Source: DATJSJ01 sp035504175
GTDB lineage: Bacteria; Pseudomonadota; Alphaproteobacteria; Acetobacterales; Acetobacteraceae
Direction of reading: 5' to 3'
DNA: 64,000 bases
Assembly: GCA_035504175.1 (NCBI GenBank)
Contig: DATJSJ010000120.1
Span: 1-64,000, forward strand
This document shows positions 1-9,385 of this stretch, in pieces. A program made the translations under genes and the position numbers. Every line of letters begins with the position of its first letter. Positions within the stretch are counted from its first letter, which is position 1. Under the pieces are notes generated by a model that was not told where the DNA came from, did not search any database, and worked only from the letters and a program-made list of their open reading frames with translations.

Positions 1-240
1 TATCGCTTGCTGGCCGGCGGCCAGTGTCACTTCGCCATGTTCCACCGGCTGATGCCCTGGGATCACGCGCCCGGCTGGCTGCTGCACCGCGAGGCCGGCG
101 GCTTCGCGCAACGGCTGGATGGCACGGCGTATAGCGCGGCGCGAAGCGACGGCGGGCTGCTCTGCGCCCCTGATGCCGCGAGTTGGGAGGCGCTGCGGGA
201 GACCTTGCTCGGGGAAAGGCCCCCAGCCTCCACGCCCTAA
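1..240 (+). CDS. Inositol monophosphatase family protein (C-terminal fragment)
   Basis: Only the last 79 codons are in the window; the gene runs in from the left edge in frame 1 and stops with TAA at 238-240. The visible piece carries the family's second metal-binding signature, W-D-H-A-P-G (codons 20-25), in which the Asp binds Mg2+ and activates substrate in inositol monophosphatase and related phosphatases such as histidinol-phosphatase and CysQ. After it comes the usual 'reaGG' turn and a short C-terminal helix. Which phosphate ester it hydrolyses cannot be told from this end alone. It lies 70 bases before yejE, separated from it by two stem-loops, so it is probably not translationally coupled to the transporter genes. 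Confidence 0.8.
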   Translation, partial: YRLLAGGQCHFAMFHRLMPWDHAPGWLLHREAGGFAQRLDGTAYSAARSDGGLLCAPDAASWEALRETLLGERPPASTP

Positions 241-251
241 GTCCGAGGGGT

Positions 252-298
252 GCAGGGGACGACTGTCCCCTGCCGGGGTCCAGGGGCGGAGCCCCTGG
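252..298. repeat. Two adjacent perfect stem-loops (possible terminator / dispersed GC-rich element)
   Basis: The first hairpin has 9-bp arms (GCAGGGGAC at 252-260 and GTCCCCTGC at 265-273) with a 4-base loop. The second has 8-bp arms (CCAGGGGC at 280-287 and GCCCCTGG at 291-298) with a 3-base loop. No T-run follows. The second hairpin is of the same type as those at 9321-9343 and 53059-53077, which suggests a dispersed element that may also act as a transcription terminator or barrier. Confidence 0.55.
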
Positions 299-310
299 CC
301 TTCTCTTACC

Positions 311-1335
311 GTGCACCTGACCCCCGTCGCCCGCCGTCGCCTCGCCGCTTTCCGCGCGCATCGCCGCGGCTGGTGGTCACTGTGGATCTTCCTCCTCCTC
401 TTCGGCATCTGCCTGTTCGCGGAGTTCATCGCCAACGACCGCCCGCTCGTGGTCCGTTTCGAGAACCACTGGTATTTCCCGGTGCTGGTGAACTACAGCG
501 GCGACACGTTCGGCCCGGATTTCATGCCGACCGATGCCGACTACACCGATCCCGATCTGCAGCGCACGATCAGCACGCATGGCTGGATGATCTGGCCGCT
601 GATCCCGTTCAGCTACGACACCATCGTCAAGGACCTGCCCTCCCCGGCGCCCTCGCCGCCGACCTGGCGCAACCCACTCGGCACCGATGACCAGGCGCGC
701 GACGTCGTCGCCCGGGTGATCTACGGCTTCCGCATCTCCGTCCTGTTCGGCTTCACCCTGACCGTGATTTCCTCGGCGCTCGGCATCGCTGCCGGCGCGG
801 TGCAGGGCTACTATGGCGGGCTTACCGACCTCACCTTTCAGCGGGTGATCGAGGTCTGGTCCGGCATGCCGCAGCTCTACCTGCTCATCATCCTGGGCAG
901 CATCATCACCCCGGGGTTCTGGGTGCTGCTCGGGTTCCTGCTGCTGTTCTCCTGGATGAATCTGACCGGGGTGGTGCGGGCGGAGTTTCTGCGCGGGCGC
1001 AATCTCGACTATGTCCGGGCGGCGCGGGCGCTGGGCGTGGGTGACACGGCGATCATGTGGCGCCATATCCTGCCCAATGCCCTGGTCGCCACCATCACCT
1101 ACCTGCCATTCACCCTCTCCGGTTCGGTGACCATCCTGGCCAGTCTGGACTTCCTTGGCTTCGGACTGCCGCCCGGTTCGCCCTCGCTCGGCGAGCTGGT
1201 GGCGCAGGGCAAGGACAATCTGCAGGCGCCCTGGCTCGGCATCACCGCCTTCGTCGTGCTCGGCGGGCTTCTCACCCTGCTGATCTTCATCGGCGAGGCG
1301 GCGCGCGACGCCTTCGATCCGCGGCGAACAGTCAC

Positions 1336-1339
<4 letters not shown>
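311..1339 (+). CDS. yejE: Peptide/microcin C-type ABC transporter permease YejE
   Basis: Inner-membrane permease of the YejABEF class, which imports oligopeptides and peptide-nucleotides such as microcin C. The 342-residue product has an N-terminal membrane helix (around residues 20-40), a long periplasmic segment, then the transport core with several membrane helices and the cytoplasmic EAA loop ('yvRAArALGvgd...HILPNAL') that docks on the ATPase. GTG at 311 was chosen because it leaves about 20 residues before the first helix, the usual YejE layout; upstream in-frame starts lie inside the phosphatase gene. The stop overlaps the ATG of yejF (ATGA), so the two are coupled. The usual yejA and yejB partners are not visible upstream, where a phosphatase gene sits instead. 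Confidence 0.85.
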
Positions 1340-2958
<1,619 letters not shown>

Positions 2959-3016
2959 GCCGTGAAGGCCGGCCGCGGTTGCCGCGGCGCGGCTACCCCC
3001 GGTATTGCTCAGGGTC

Positions 3017-4198
3017 ATGGATGCCATTGCCCGTTCCGTGGCCGCGCCGGCGCTGACCCTGGCACGGACCGCCGCCCGCGAGGTGCCCTCGGCGATCGGG
3101 CGGCGGAATCCCGGCCTGGACGCGGCCCGGGCGCTGGCGATCCTGCTGGTCTTTGGCGCACATGTCGGCGGGCTCTACCTGCATGCATGGCCGCGCACCG
3201 CCATCGCCTTCATCTATGCCGGCGGGACGGGCGTCGAGCTGTTCTTCTCGCTCAGCGGCTTCCTGATCGGCCGCATGCTGATCGGACTGGCACGGGATGG
3301 GCTGCGGCCGCCGGCGATCGGTCGGTTCCTCGTCCGCCGCTGGTTGCGCACGCTGCCGCTCTATTACGCGGCGCTGCTGTTCATATGCTGGCAGACCGGC
3401 CTCTGGGACTGGCGGCCGTTCCTGTTCCTGCAGAATTTCAGCTTCTTCACCCGGCCGCAGGCGCTGATCGTGTCGTGGTCCCTGGTGCTGGAGGAATATT
3501 TCTATTTCTTCTTCCCGTTCCTGATGCTGGCGGTCGCGGCGGCGACCGGCTGGCGTGGCGGACGGGTGGCGGCGGCGGTGGCCTGCGGGCTGATCGTGAT
3601 CTGCGGCTGCGCCCGGCTCGCGGGCTTCCTGCTTGGCGTCTATGGGCGCGACCCGACCTTCCACGTGAATCCAATCCTGCGGCTCGACTGCGCCGCCTGG
3701 GGCGTGCTGGCCGCCTGCCTGCTGCAGGCGGTGCCGGAGCGCTTGCGGCAGCTCTTCACCGGTCGGGTGCGCCTCGCGGCTTGGGTCGCGGCGGTGCTCG
3801 CCGCGACCCTGTGCCTGGGCGCGCTGTTTGTCGCGAGTTTCAACCCGGCCTGGGTGCGGGCGGTGCACTACCGGCAATGGTCGTGGATCTTCCTTCCACT
3901 GAACGACGGCTATCTCAACGCCATCTTCGCCGTGCTGGTGGTCGCGCTGGCGCTCGGCGTGCGGCTGCCGCCGCGCGGCATTGCCACCGCCACGGTCGGC
4001 TGGCTGAGCCGGCTCTCGTACTCGATCTATCTCGTGCACGTGCCGCTGATGGTGGTTCTGCTGCCACGGCTCGGCTTTCTGCCGGCGCCGGCGCGGATCG
4101 TCCTGTTCAGCCTCGCGGTGCTGGCAACCTCGGCCGCGACCTATGCTGCGATCGAGCAGCCGTTCCTGGCGCTGCGCGACCGTTTCGTCCCGGGATAG
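3017..4198 (+). CDS. Acyltransferase-3 family membrane protein (OafA/YrhL type)
   Basis: A 393-residue polytopic inner-membrane protein. It opens with the family's typical 'GLDAARALAILLVFGAHVGG', whose His is the catalytic residue in acyltransferase-3 proteins, then 'GVELFFSLSGFLIGRML' and 'RRWLRTLPLYY', all hallmarks of OafA-type O-acetyl/acyltransferases. About ten hydrophobic helices follow. Such enzymes move acyl groups onto sugars of lipopolysaccharide, exopolysaccharide or antibiotics. The substrate is unknown. The neighbouring genes on the other strand (glycosyltransferase-deacetylase and DprE1-like oxidase) also look like envelope-glycan genes, so a shared cell-surface role is plausible. 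ATG at 3017 was preferred over a TTG four codons upstream; no strong ribosome-binding site is visible for either. Confidence 0.82.
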   Translation: MDAIARSVAAPALTLARTAAREVPSAIGRRNPGLDAARALAILLVFGAHVGGLYLHAWPRTAIAFIYAGGTGVELFFSLSGFLIGRMLIGLARDGLRPPAIGRFLVRRWLRTLPLYYAALLFICWQTGLWDWRPFLFLQNFSFFTRPQALIVSWSLVLEEYFYFFFPFLMLAVAAATGWRGGRVAAAVACGLIVICGCARLAGFLLGVYGRDPTFHVNPILRLDCAAWGVLAACLLQAVPERLRQLFTGRVRLAAWVAAVLAATLCLGALFVASFNPAWVRAVHYRQWSWIFLPLNDGYLNAIFAVLVVALALGVRLPPRGIATATVGWLSRLSYSIYLVHVPLMVVLLPRLGFLPAPARIVLFSLAVLATSAATYAAIEQPFLALRDRFVPG

Positions 4199-4210
4199 GC
4201 GGCGTCCCGG

Positions 4211-5602
4211 CTACAGCCCCAGCCGTTGCGATTGCAGCGATTGGAACCGCCGTGCCCCGGCGTCGCCGATCAGTGCGCGGAACCGGTCGAGCTCCGGGTA
4301 GAAGCGCAGCATTGCCGGCGGCATGCAGGCATCCTTGGCAAGGTAGAGGCGGCCGCCATGGTCGGCCACCACCGCGTCCAACTCCGCCGCGATCCGCAGC
4401 GTGCGGGCGCTGACCGGAAAGTCGAGCGCCAGCGTGTAGCCTTCCAGCGGAAAGGAGAGCAGGCCGCGCGACGCGCTTCCCGGGCCGAACCGTTTCAGGA
4501 CGGTGAGAAACGAGCCGCCGCCGCCTTCGCGGATGCGATGCAGCAGCAGCGCGAGCCCGGCCCGACCGGCCTCGAGCGGCAGCACGCACTGATACTGGAA
4601 AAACCCGGCGCGGCCGTAGATGCGGTTCCAGTCCAGCAGCGCGTCCAGCGGATAGAAGAACGGGTCGAGATCGACATAGTCGCGGCCCGGCCGGGCACGG
4701 CGGTAATAGAGCGCGTTGAAGGCGCCGACGCTCCAGCGGTTCAGCGCGAAACTTGGGAAATCGACCGGTACGCGGCGGGCGGTGCGCGCCGGGCTCGCCA
4801 GTCCGGCATGCCGCCCGGCGGTCGGCAGCTCCGACGGCGTCGCATGCTCGCCGAGTTGCAGCACCGAGCGGCCAAGTGCGGCGCCGCCGGCGAGGCAGTC
4901 GATCCAGGCGACGGAATAGGTCCAGTCGAGGCTTGCTTCGAACTGCGCCATCACCTCGTCGAGATTGCGGGCGCAGACCGTCTCGCGGCGGATCATCCGG
5001 GTCTCGATCGGCAGCAGGCGGAAGCTCGCCTCCAGGATGACGCCCGTCAGTCCCATGCCGCCGCGCGTCGCGGCGAACAGCGCGGCGTTCTCCTGCGCCG
5101 AGCAGCGCACCACGCGCTCATCGTCCAGCGCCAGTTCGAGGCTTTCCACATGGTCGCCGAAACAGCCGACCTTGTGGTGATTCTTGCCGTGCACGTCGGT
5201 CGCGATCATGCCGCCGACGGTGACGAACTTGGTGCCGGGGGTGACCGGCGGGAACCAGCCGCGCGGCACGAAGGCCGCGAGGATGTCGGCCAGCAGCACT
5301 CCGGCCTCGCAGCGCAGCAGCCCGGTCGCCGGGTCGAAATCCAGCACCCGGTCGCAGCCGCGCATCAGCAGCGTGGCTCCGGGATTGAGCGCCGCATCGC
5401 CATAAGCGCGGCCGTTGCCGCGTGCGATCAGGCGCGGCTGCCCGGCTATGGTGCGCAGCACCTGCTCGCGGCTCGTGGCCGCAAAGCTGTGGCAGTTCGC
5501 GCGCGGATAGCGGCCCCAGCCGGAGAGCGATGCCGGCCGCCCGGACGTCCCGATGCCGGACGCGGCTGCCGGGGCGGCGGGCGAGACGGCCGCGCCGCTC
5601 AT
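4211..5602 (-). CDS. FAD-binding oxidase related to decaprenylphosphoryl-ribose 2'-oxidase DprE1
   Basis: A 463-residue oxidoreductase of the vanillyl-alcohol-oxidase fold. The N-terminal FAD domain shows 'RGNGRAYGD' (62-69 region) and 'TDVHGKNHHKVG' (around 136-146), a near-copy of the DprE1 flavin-binding stretch. The C-terminal half keeps the order of DprE1 motifs, including 'WNRIYGRAGFFQYQ' and the active-site lysine in 'YLAKD' (Lys423). At the position of the DprE1 cysteine attacked by benzothiazinones (in 'CVDFP') this protein has Ala392 ('LALDFP'). DprE1 oxidises a polyprenyl-linked ribose for arabinan synthesis; this homologue probably oxidises a lipid-linked or free sugar, substrate unknown. 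Its ATG overlaps the stop of the upstream GT2-deacetylase gene by four bases. No DprE2-like reductase is adjacent. Confidence 0.8.
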   Translation of the reverse strand: MSGAAVSPAAPAAASGIGTSGRPASLSGWGRYPRANCHSFAATSREQVLRTIAGQPRLIARGNGRAYGDAALNPGATLLMRGCDRVLDFDPATGLLRCEAGVLLADILAAFVPRGWFPPVTPGTKFVTVGGMIATDVHGKNHHKVGCFGDHVESLELALDDERVVRCSAQENAALFAATRGGMGLTGVILEASFRLLPIETRMIRRETVCARNLDEVMAQFEASLDWTYSVAWIDCLAGGAALGRSVLQLGEHATPSELPTAGRHAGLASPARTARRVPVDFPSFALNRWSVGAFNALYYRRARPGRDYVDLDPFFYPLDALLDWNRIYGRAGFFQYQCVLPLEAGRAGLALLLHRIREGGGGSFLTVLKRFGPGSASRGLLSFPLEGYTLALDFPVSARTLRIAAELDAVVADHGGRLYLAKDACMPPAMLRFYPELDRFRALIGDAGARRFQSLQSQRLGL

Positions 5603-7578
5603 TCCGCGGGTCGGGGCGCCGCCGCCGCGCGGGCGTCGGGGAGCAAGACCGCCGGCTCCGCCAGGGTGGATCGCTCGGCGATGCGCGAGGCGAGACGCAG
5701 CAGGGCGGCGGGTGTGCTGGCGACACCGCCGATCTCGCCGAGGAAGAACTCCAGATAGGCCTCGATCCAAGCGAGGAACCGGCGCAGGTCACGGTCCGAC
5801 CGCACATAGGGCGTGTTGCCCGGCCGCAGCGAGGGGCTGTGATAGCTGAGCACGAGGACCTGCCTCCGGTCGCGCTCCAGGATGGTGCGCGTCAGACGCT
5901 TCGCCTCGGCAAGCGAGCTGCCCTCCGGGGTGAGTTGCACCCGGTCGAGCATGTTGGTTCGCGCCAGGATCCCGGGCAGGCGCAGGGAGCGCCCGAAGGC
6001 GCCGGAAATTGCGGGATAGAGTTCGCGACCGAAGCGCGACAGCGGACCGGTCATGCCAACGGTCACCGGGATTTCGAGAATCCGCCCGCCAGGGCCGAAC
6101 CAGAACGGTCGGGTCGGGGCGGCGCGAAAGTCGAACCCGCCATGCCGTCGAAGGTCGAAATACGGACGCACGCTGCAATCGATGCAGTAGCCGAGCGAGT
6201 CCAGCGCCCGCGCGGTGTTCGGGCCGATGCCGTAGCGCCCGGCGCGGTAGAGCAGCGGGCGAAAGCGCAGATTGTCCTCGATCGTGCGCGTCAGCACGCG
6301 GATTTTCTCCGCCTCCAGCGGCGCCGGAAGATTGCCGGGATAGGAGTTGTGCGGGCTGAGCTCCTCGGTGATCGGCGGGTTCAGCCAGGGATGCAACTGC
6401 GCGCCGATTTCGCAGCTCCCGTCGGAGAGAAAGTCGAGCAGCGGCGCATAGCCGTCGCGCTGTGAGGCAACCGCGTAATCCACGGCGTAGGTCGGCACGA
6501 GCTGGAATCGCTGGAAGATCCGCTGCGCCTTCTCCTGGTCGCGCATCGCCTCGACGCTGCTGGCCGGCGAGGGCACCAGCCTCCAGTCGAACTCTTCCTC
6601 GGTGTCGATGATCACCAGGAGGATCGGACCGAGCCGCCCGAAATCGACCGGCTGGATCGGTTCGCCGAACAGGCGCCGCCGCCCGATCCGCCGCGGCGGC
6701 CCGGCGGAGACGTATTGCGCAGCGCGGCGCCTCGCATCCAGCACCGTCAGCGGCAGGTACGAAGCGGCCAGGCGCACGCCGGCGCCGGGCGAGGGCTTGG
6801 CGACGAAGGACCGGCCGAACAGCGCGCGAGCCCGGCCGAGTTGCCGCTCGAACATCGCGCTGCGGCCGAATTCCTCGAGGATCTGCCGCTGCTTGCGACG
6901 GATTCCGTCCGGCGGGACGCGGGTCGCCGCTCCGGCCAGTTCGGCATTGGCCAGCGAGGCGCGCAGAAATTTCTCCGCATTCGAGGACAGGCCGATCCCG
7001 CGGGTGTACCGGATCAGCACCTCCTGACAGGTGACGATGCGCCACCCCGACTCGGCGACGCGCAGCCACAGATTGTAGTCCTCGACCGAGATCAGGCGCC
7101 GGTCCTCATCGAATCCGCCGAGCGCCTGGAACACCGACCGGCGGATCAGCACGGTGGAGTTGATCAGCAGATTGGCGCGCCAGAGATCGGCGAAGCGGAT
7201 CTCGCTCGGCACCCGCATCCGCGAATGCGAGGCGAGCGCATGGATGATCGCGATGCGCGGATCGTCGTCGAGGGCGAGCTGCCGGGCGAGCTTGTCCGGG
7301 TACCACCAATCATCGGCATCCAGCATCGCGAGCCACTCGCCCTGCGCTTCGCGCGCGCCGAGATTGCGCGCCGAGGCCGGGCCGCCATTCGGCTTGCGGA
7401 CCAGCCGCACCGGCGGCCCGAAACGGCCGACGATCTCCGCCGTGGCATCGGTCGAACCGTCGTCGACGACCAGGATCTCGAGCGGCGGCAGCGTCTGCGC
7501 CAACGCGCTCTCGATCGTCCGGCTGATCGTGCCGGCGGCGTTATAGGCCGGGATGATCGTGCTGACCGTGGCGGTCAC
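5599..7578 (-). CDS. Fusion of GT2 glycosyltransferase and polysaccharide-deacetylase-like domain
   Basis: A 659-residue two-domain protein. Residues 5-240 form a GT-A family 2 glycosyltransferase: 'IIPAYN' at the start, 'VVDDGSTD' (37-44), the 'NGGPASARN' loop and the metal-binding 'DADD' (87-90). After a linker, residues 318-620 resemble NodB/WalW-type polysaccharide deacetylases: the strand 'LLVIIDTEEEFDW' (321-332), 'QLHPW' with His396, 'YRAGRYGIG' and a late 'LSYHSPS'. GTG at 7578 was chosen because AAGGGGG lies just upstream; earlier in-frame starts lack this. The stop overlaps the DprE1-like gene (ATGA), so the two products are probably made together for one envelope glycan. It has no signal peptide or clear membrane helix, so the enzyme looks cytoplasmic or peripheral. 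Confidence 0.82.
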   Translation of the reverse strand: MTATVSTIIPAYNAAGTISRTIESALAQTLPPLEILVVDDGSTDATAEIVGRFGPPVRLVRKPNGGPASARNLGAREAQGEWLAMLDADDWWYPDKLARQLALDDDPRIAIIHALASHSRMRVPSEIRFADLWRANLLINSTVLIRRSVFQALGGFDEDRRLISVEDYNLWLRVAESGWRIVTCQEVLIRYTRGIGLSSNAEKFLRASLANAELAGAATRVPPDGIRRKQRQILEEFGRSAMFERQLGRARALFGRSFVAKPSPGAGVRLAASYLPLTVLDARRRAAQYVSAGPPRRIGRRRLFGEPIQPVDFGRLGPILLVIIDTEEEFDWRLVPSPASSVEAMRDQEKAQRIFQRFQLVPTYAVDYAVASQRDGYAPLLDFLSDGSCEIGAQLHPWLNPPITEELSPHNSYPGNLPAPLEAEKIRVLTRTIEDNLRFRPLLYRAGRYGIGPNTARALDSLGYCIDCSVRPYFDLRRHGGFDFRAAPTRPFWFGPGGRILEIPVTVGMTGPLSRFGRELYPAISGAFGRSLRLPGILARTNMLDRVQLTPEGSSLAEAKRLTRTILERDRRQVLVLSYHSPSLRPGNTPYVRSDRDLRRFLAWIEAYLEFFLGEIGGVASTPAALLRLASRIAERSTLAEPAVLLPDARAAAAPRPAE

Positions 7579-7714
7579 GGGGCCCCCTTGGCAGCGCCTC
7601 ACGCCCGGCCGGGCCGGATGCATGCCGCGCCCGACCACCGGCACGTGCATTCATGCCGCGAGGTTTCTACCCGAAGCCGTGGCCCGGTCAACAGATCCGA
7701 GACGCCGAGACCGC

Positions 7715-8437
7715 TCAGAACTGCGTCGTCAGCCGCGTCAGCCAGGGCGGCGAGGCCGCGACGAGCGCCGCCTCGATCTGCCGATCGGCGCCGGTCAGGA
7801 TCAGCGCCGCGATCAGCAGGGCGCCGCCGCCGAGCAGCGCCTTGCCCTGCCGGCCCGCCGCGGTCAGGCCGCCGCGCAGCCGGGTGAAGGCCTGGCGGGA
7901 CAGCCGGCCGAGCACGAGCAGCGGGATCGCCGCCCCGACTCCAAAGGCGAGCATGACCGCCGCGACCTGTGCCAGATCGCGTCCCTGCGCCGCCAGCACG
8001 GACGCGGTGCCGAGGGTCGGGCCGACGCAGGGGCTCCAGACCGCGCCGAGCAGCAGGCCGAGCGCGAACTGCCCGCCCGGCCCGGCCGGCGTGATCCGCG
8101 CCAGCAGCCGATGCCCGGCATCGCTGATACCGCCGCCGGCCAGGGCGAAACGCTGCTGCAGCCGCTCACTGAGCAGCACCGCGCCGAGCGCCGCCAGCAG
8201 CACGGCGGCGACCGCGCGGAACACCCCGCCATCGAGCCCGATCGCGAAGCCGACCGTCGCGACGAACAGGCCGATGCCGACAAAGGAGAGCACCAGCCCG
8301 GCGGCAAGCGCGATGGTGCCGAAGCGATGCTGCGCCGCCGCGGCGCCGAGAATGAGCGGCAGCAGCGGCAGCACGCAGGGCGACAGGATGGACAGCAGCC
8401 CGGCGGCGAAGCCGAGGGCGATGCTGCCCGGTGTCAT
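7715..8437 (-). CDS. ccdA: CcdA/DsbD-type transmembrane thiol transporter
   Basis: A 240-residue integral membrane protein with about six helices. The two redox cysteines sit in 'LSPCVLP' (Cys21) and 'WSPCVGP' (Cys137), the paired motifs by which CcdA and the DsbD core move electrons from cytoplasmic thioredoxin to the periplasm. The electrons typically serve cytochrome c maturation or periplasmic reductases. It shares one base with the stop of the upstream secreted thioredoxin-like gene, so the pair forms a small transmembrane reducing module, with the thioredoxin-like protein the likely recipient. Length fits CcdA (220-250) rather than full DsbD. Confidence 0.85.
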   Translation of the reverse strand: MTPGSIALGFAAGLLSILSPCVLPLLPLILGAAAAQHRFGTIALAAGLVLSFVGIGLFVATVGFAIGLDGGVFRAVAAVLLAALGAVLLSERLQQRFALAGGGISDAGHRLLARITPAGPGGQFALGLLLGAVWSPCVGPTLGTASVLAAQGRDLAQVAAVMLAFGVGAAIPLLVLGRLSRQAFTRLRGGLTAAGRQGKALLGGGALLIAALILTGADRQIEAALVAASPPWLTRLTTQF

Positions 8438-8829
8438 CAGCCGAGCGTCTTGTCCACCAGCGCCTGGATGCGATGCGGGTCGGTGTCGCCGACCGAGCGG
8501 CCGGTCTCCTGCTCGCCGTGGAAAGCGATCAGCGTCGACTGCATCGTCGCCCCCATGGCGCGAACCACGTCCTTCCGCGTGTCGAAATCGACGTTGTAGA
8601 CGATGAGGTCGCGGAATTGCGGCAGCGTCTCCAGCCGCGCCAGGATCGGCCGCTGCGCCGCACAGGTCGGGCACCAGCTCGCGGTGATGTGGATCAGGAT
8701 CGGCCGGCCTTCGCGTTGTGCCTGCGTGAAAGCGGCACGGCTGAAGGTCGCGACGGTGGCGGCGTGCGCCGCGAGCGGCAGCGACAGGCAGGCGGCGGCG
8801 AGGGCGATCAGCAGCTTCCTGCGCGGCAT
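8437..8829 (-). CDS. Periplasmic thioredoxin-like protein (WCPTC active site)
   Basis: A 130-residue product. Residues 1-23 are a clear Sec signal peptide (basic start, hydrophobic run, 'AHA' cleavage site). The thioredoxin fold follows, with 'ITASWCPTCAAQ' carrying the redox pair Cys53/Cys56, then 'VYNVDFD' and the 'QSTLIAF' strand just after the usual cis-Pro region. That position reads 'MQSTL' here, so the cis-proline itself may be missing. ATG at 8829 was chosen for the signal peptide and the GGGGAG about seven bases upstream. It overlaps ccdA by one base and is probably kept reduced by CcdA. The bufferin precursor gene starts 213 bases away on the other strand. Confidence 0.82.
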   Translation of the reverse strand: MPRRKLLIALAAACLSLPLAAHAATVATFSRAAFTQAQREGRPILIHITASWCPTCAAQRPILARLETLPQFRDLIVYNVDFDTRKDVVRAMGATMQSTLIAFHGEQETGRSVGDTDPHRIQALVDKTLG

Positions 8830-9042
8830 TGGACACTCCCCTGGAAAAGCGGTCAGGCAAACACGGATTCGACGTTGGGCACTCGGGGTTACCTGCCGCA
8901 ACGGAGATACGGCGGTTCCGGCACGGCTGCGTAACCGACGCGTGGTGCGGCCGAAGCCATCCTTGCCGTCACGCACGGCGCGGTCGCGGGCAGGGGTCCG
9001 CGAGCGAAGTTTGCAACCGCATCAGGCAGGGAAAGCTCGTCG

Positions 9043-9315
9043 ATGAACACCTCCACGCTTCTCGCCGCCGCCATTCTGGCAGCGGCCGCAACGCCGACGC
9101 TCGCGCGGGCCGCAGCCTCCGGGCCGGCACCAGTGCCGAGCTATCCGAACGAGAAATGCTACGGCATCGCCGCCATTCATGCGAACGACTGCTCGACCGC
9201 GCATCACACCTGCGCCGGACAGAGCTCCGTGCAGCAGGACCCCGGCTCGTGGCTTTACGTGCCGGCCGGTACCTGCATGAAGATCTATGGCGGCAGCCTG
9301 ACCGCGAAGAGCTGA
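9043..9315 (+). CDS. bufA: Bufferin-type RiPP precursor (DUF2282, BufA1-like)
   Basis: A 90-residue secreted precursor. Residues 1-24 are a signal peptide. The core has the DUF2282/bufferin spacing of four cysteines: Cys39 in 'NEKCYGIA', Cys50 in 'NDCST', Cys57 in 'HHTCAGQ' and Cys78 in 'PAGTCMKIYGG'. The 'D.gsW.yVPaGTC' ending is characteristic of the family. Known bufferins are exported copper-buffering peptides whose core cysteines are converted to thiooxazole rings by a DUF692 iron enzyme working with a DUF2063 partner. Both maturases are encoded 70 bases downstream, on the opposite strand. Having the precursor convergent with its maturases is unusual, since bufA normally heads a bufABC operon. 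A perfect stem-loop separates the two transcription units. Confidence 0.85.
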   Translation: MNTSTLLAAAILAAAATPTLARAAASGPAPVPSYPNEKCYGIAAIHANDCSTAHHTCAGQSSVQQDPGSWLYVPAGTCMKIYGGSLTAKS

Positions 9316-9320
9316 CGCGA

Positions 9321-9343
9321 GGCCAGGGGCACCGCCCCTGGCC
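9321..9343. terminator. Perfect stem-loop between convergent bufA and bufC
   Basis: Arms of 10 bp, GGCCAGGGGC (9321-9330) and GCCCCTGGCC (9334-9343), with a 3-base loop. It begins six bases after the bufA stop and lies 42 bases past the bufC stop on the other strand, so it can serve as a bidirectional terminator. It lacks a T-run and belongs to the same stem-loop type as 280-298 and 53059-53077. Confidence 0.6.
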
Positions 9344-9385
9344 ATCCGTCCCCGCCTGCGCCTGATCGGGCGGCGCAATGCCTCG

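Noticed and set aside
9043..9315. bufA as a methanobactin precursor
   Set aside because: The four-cysteine DUF2282 pattern, classical signal peptide and DUF2063 partner fit bufferins; methanobactin precursors are shorter and have no signal peptide.
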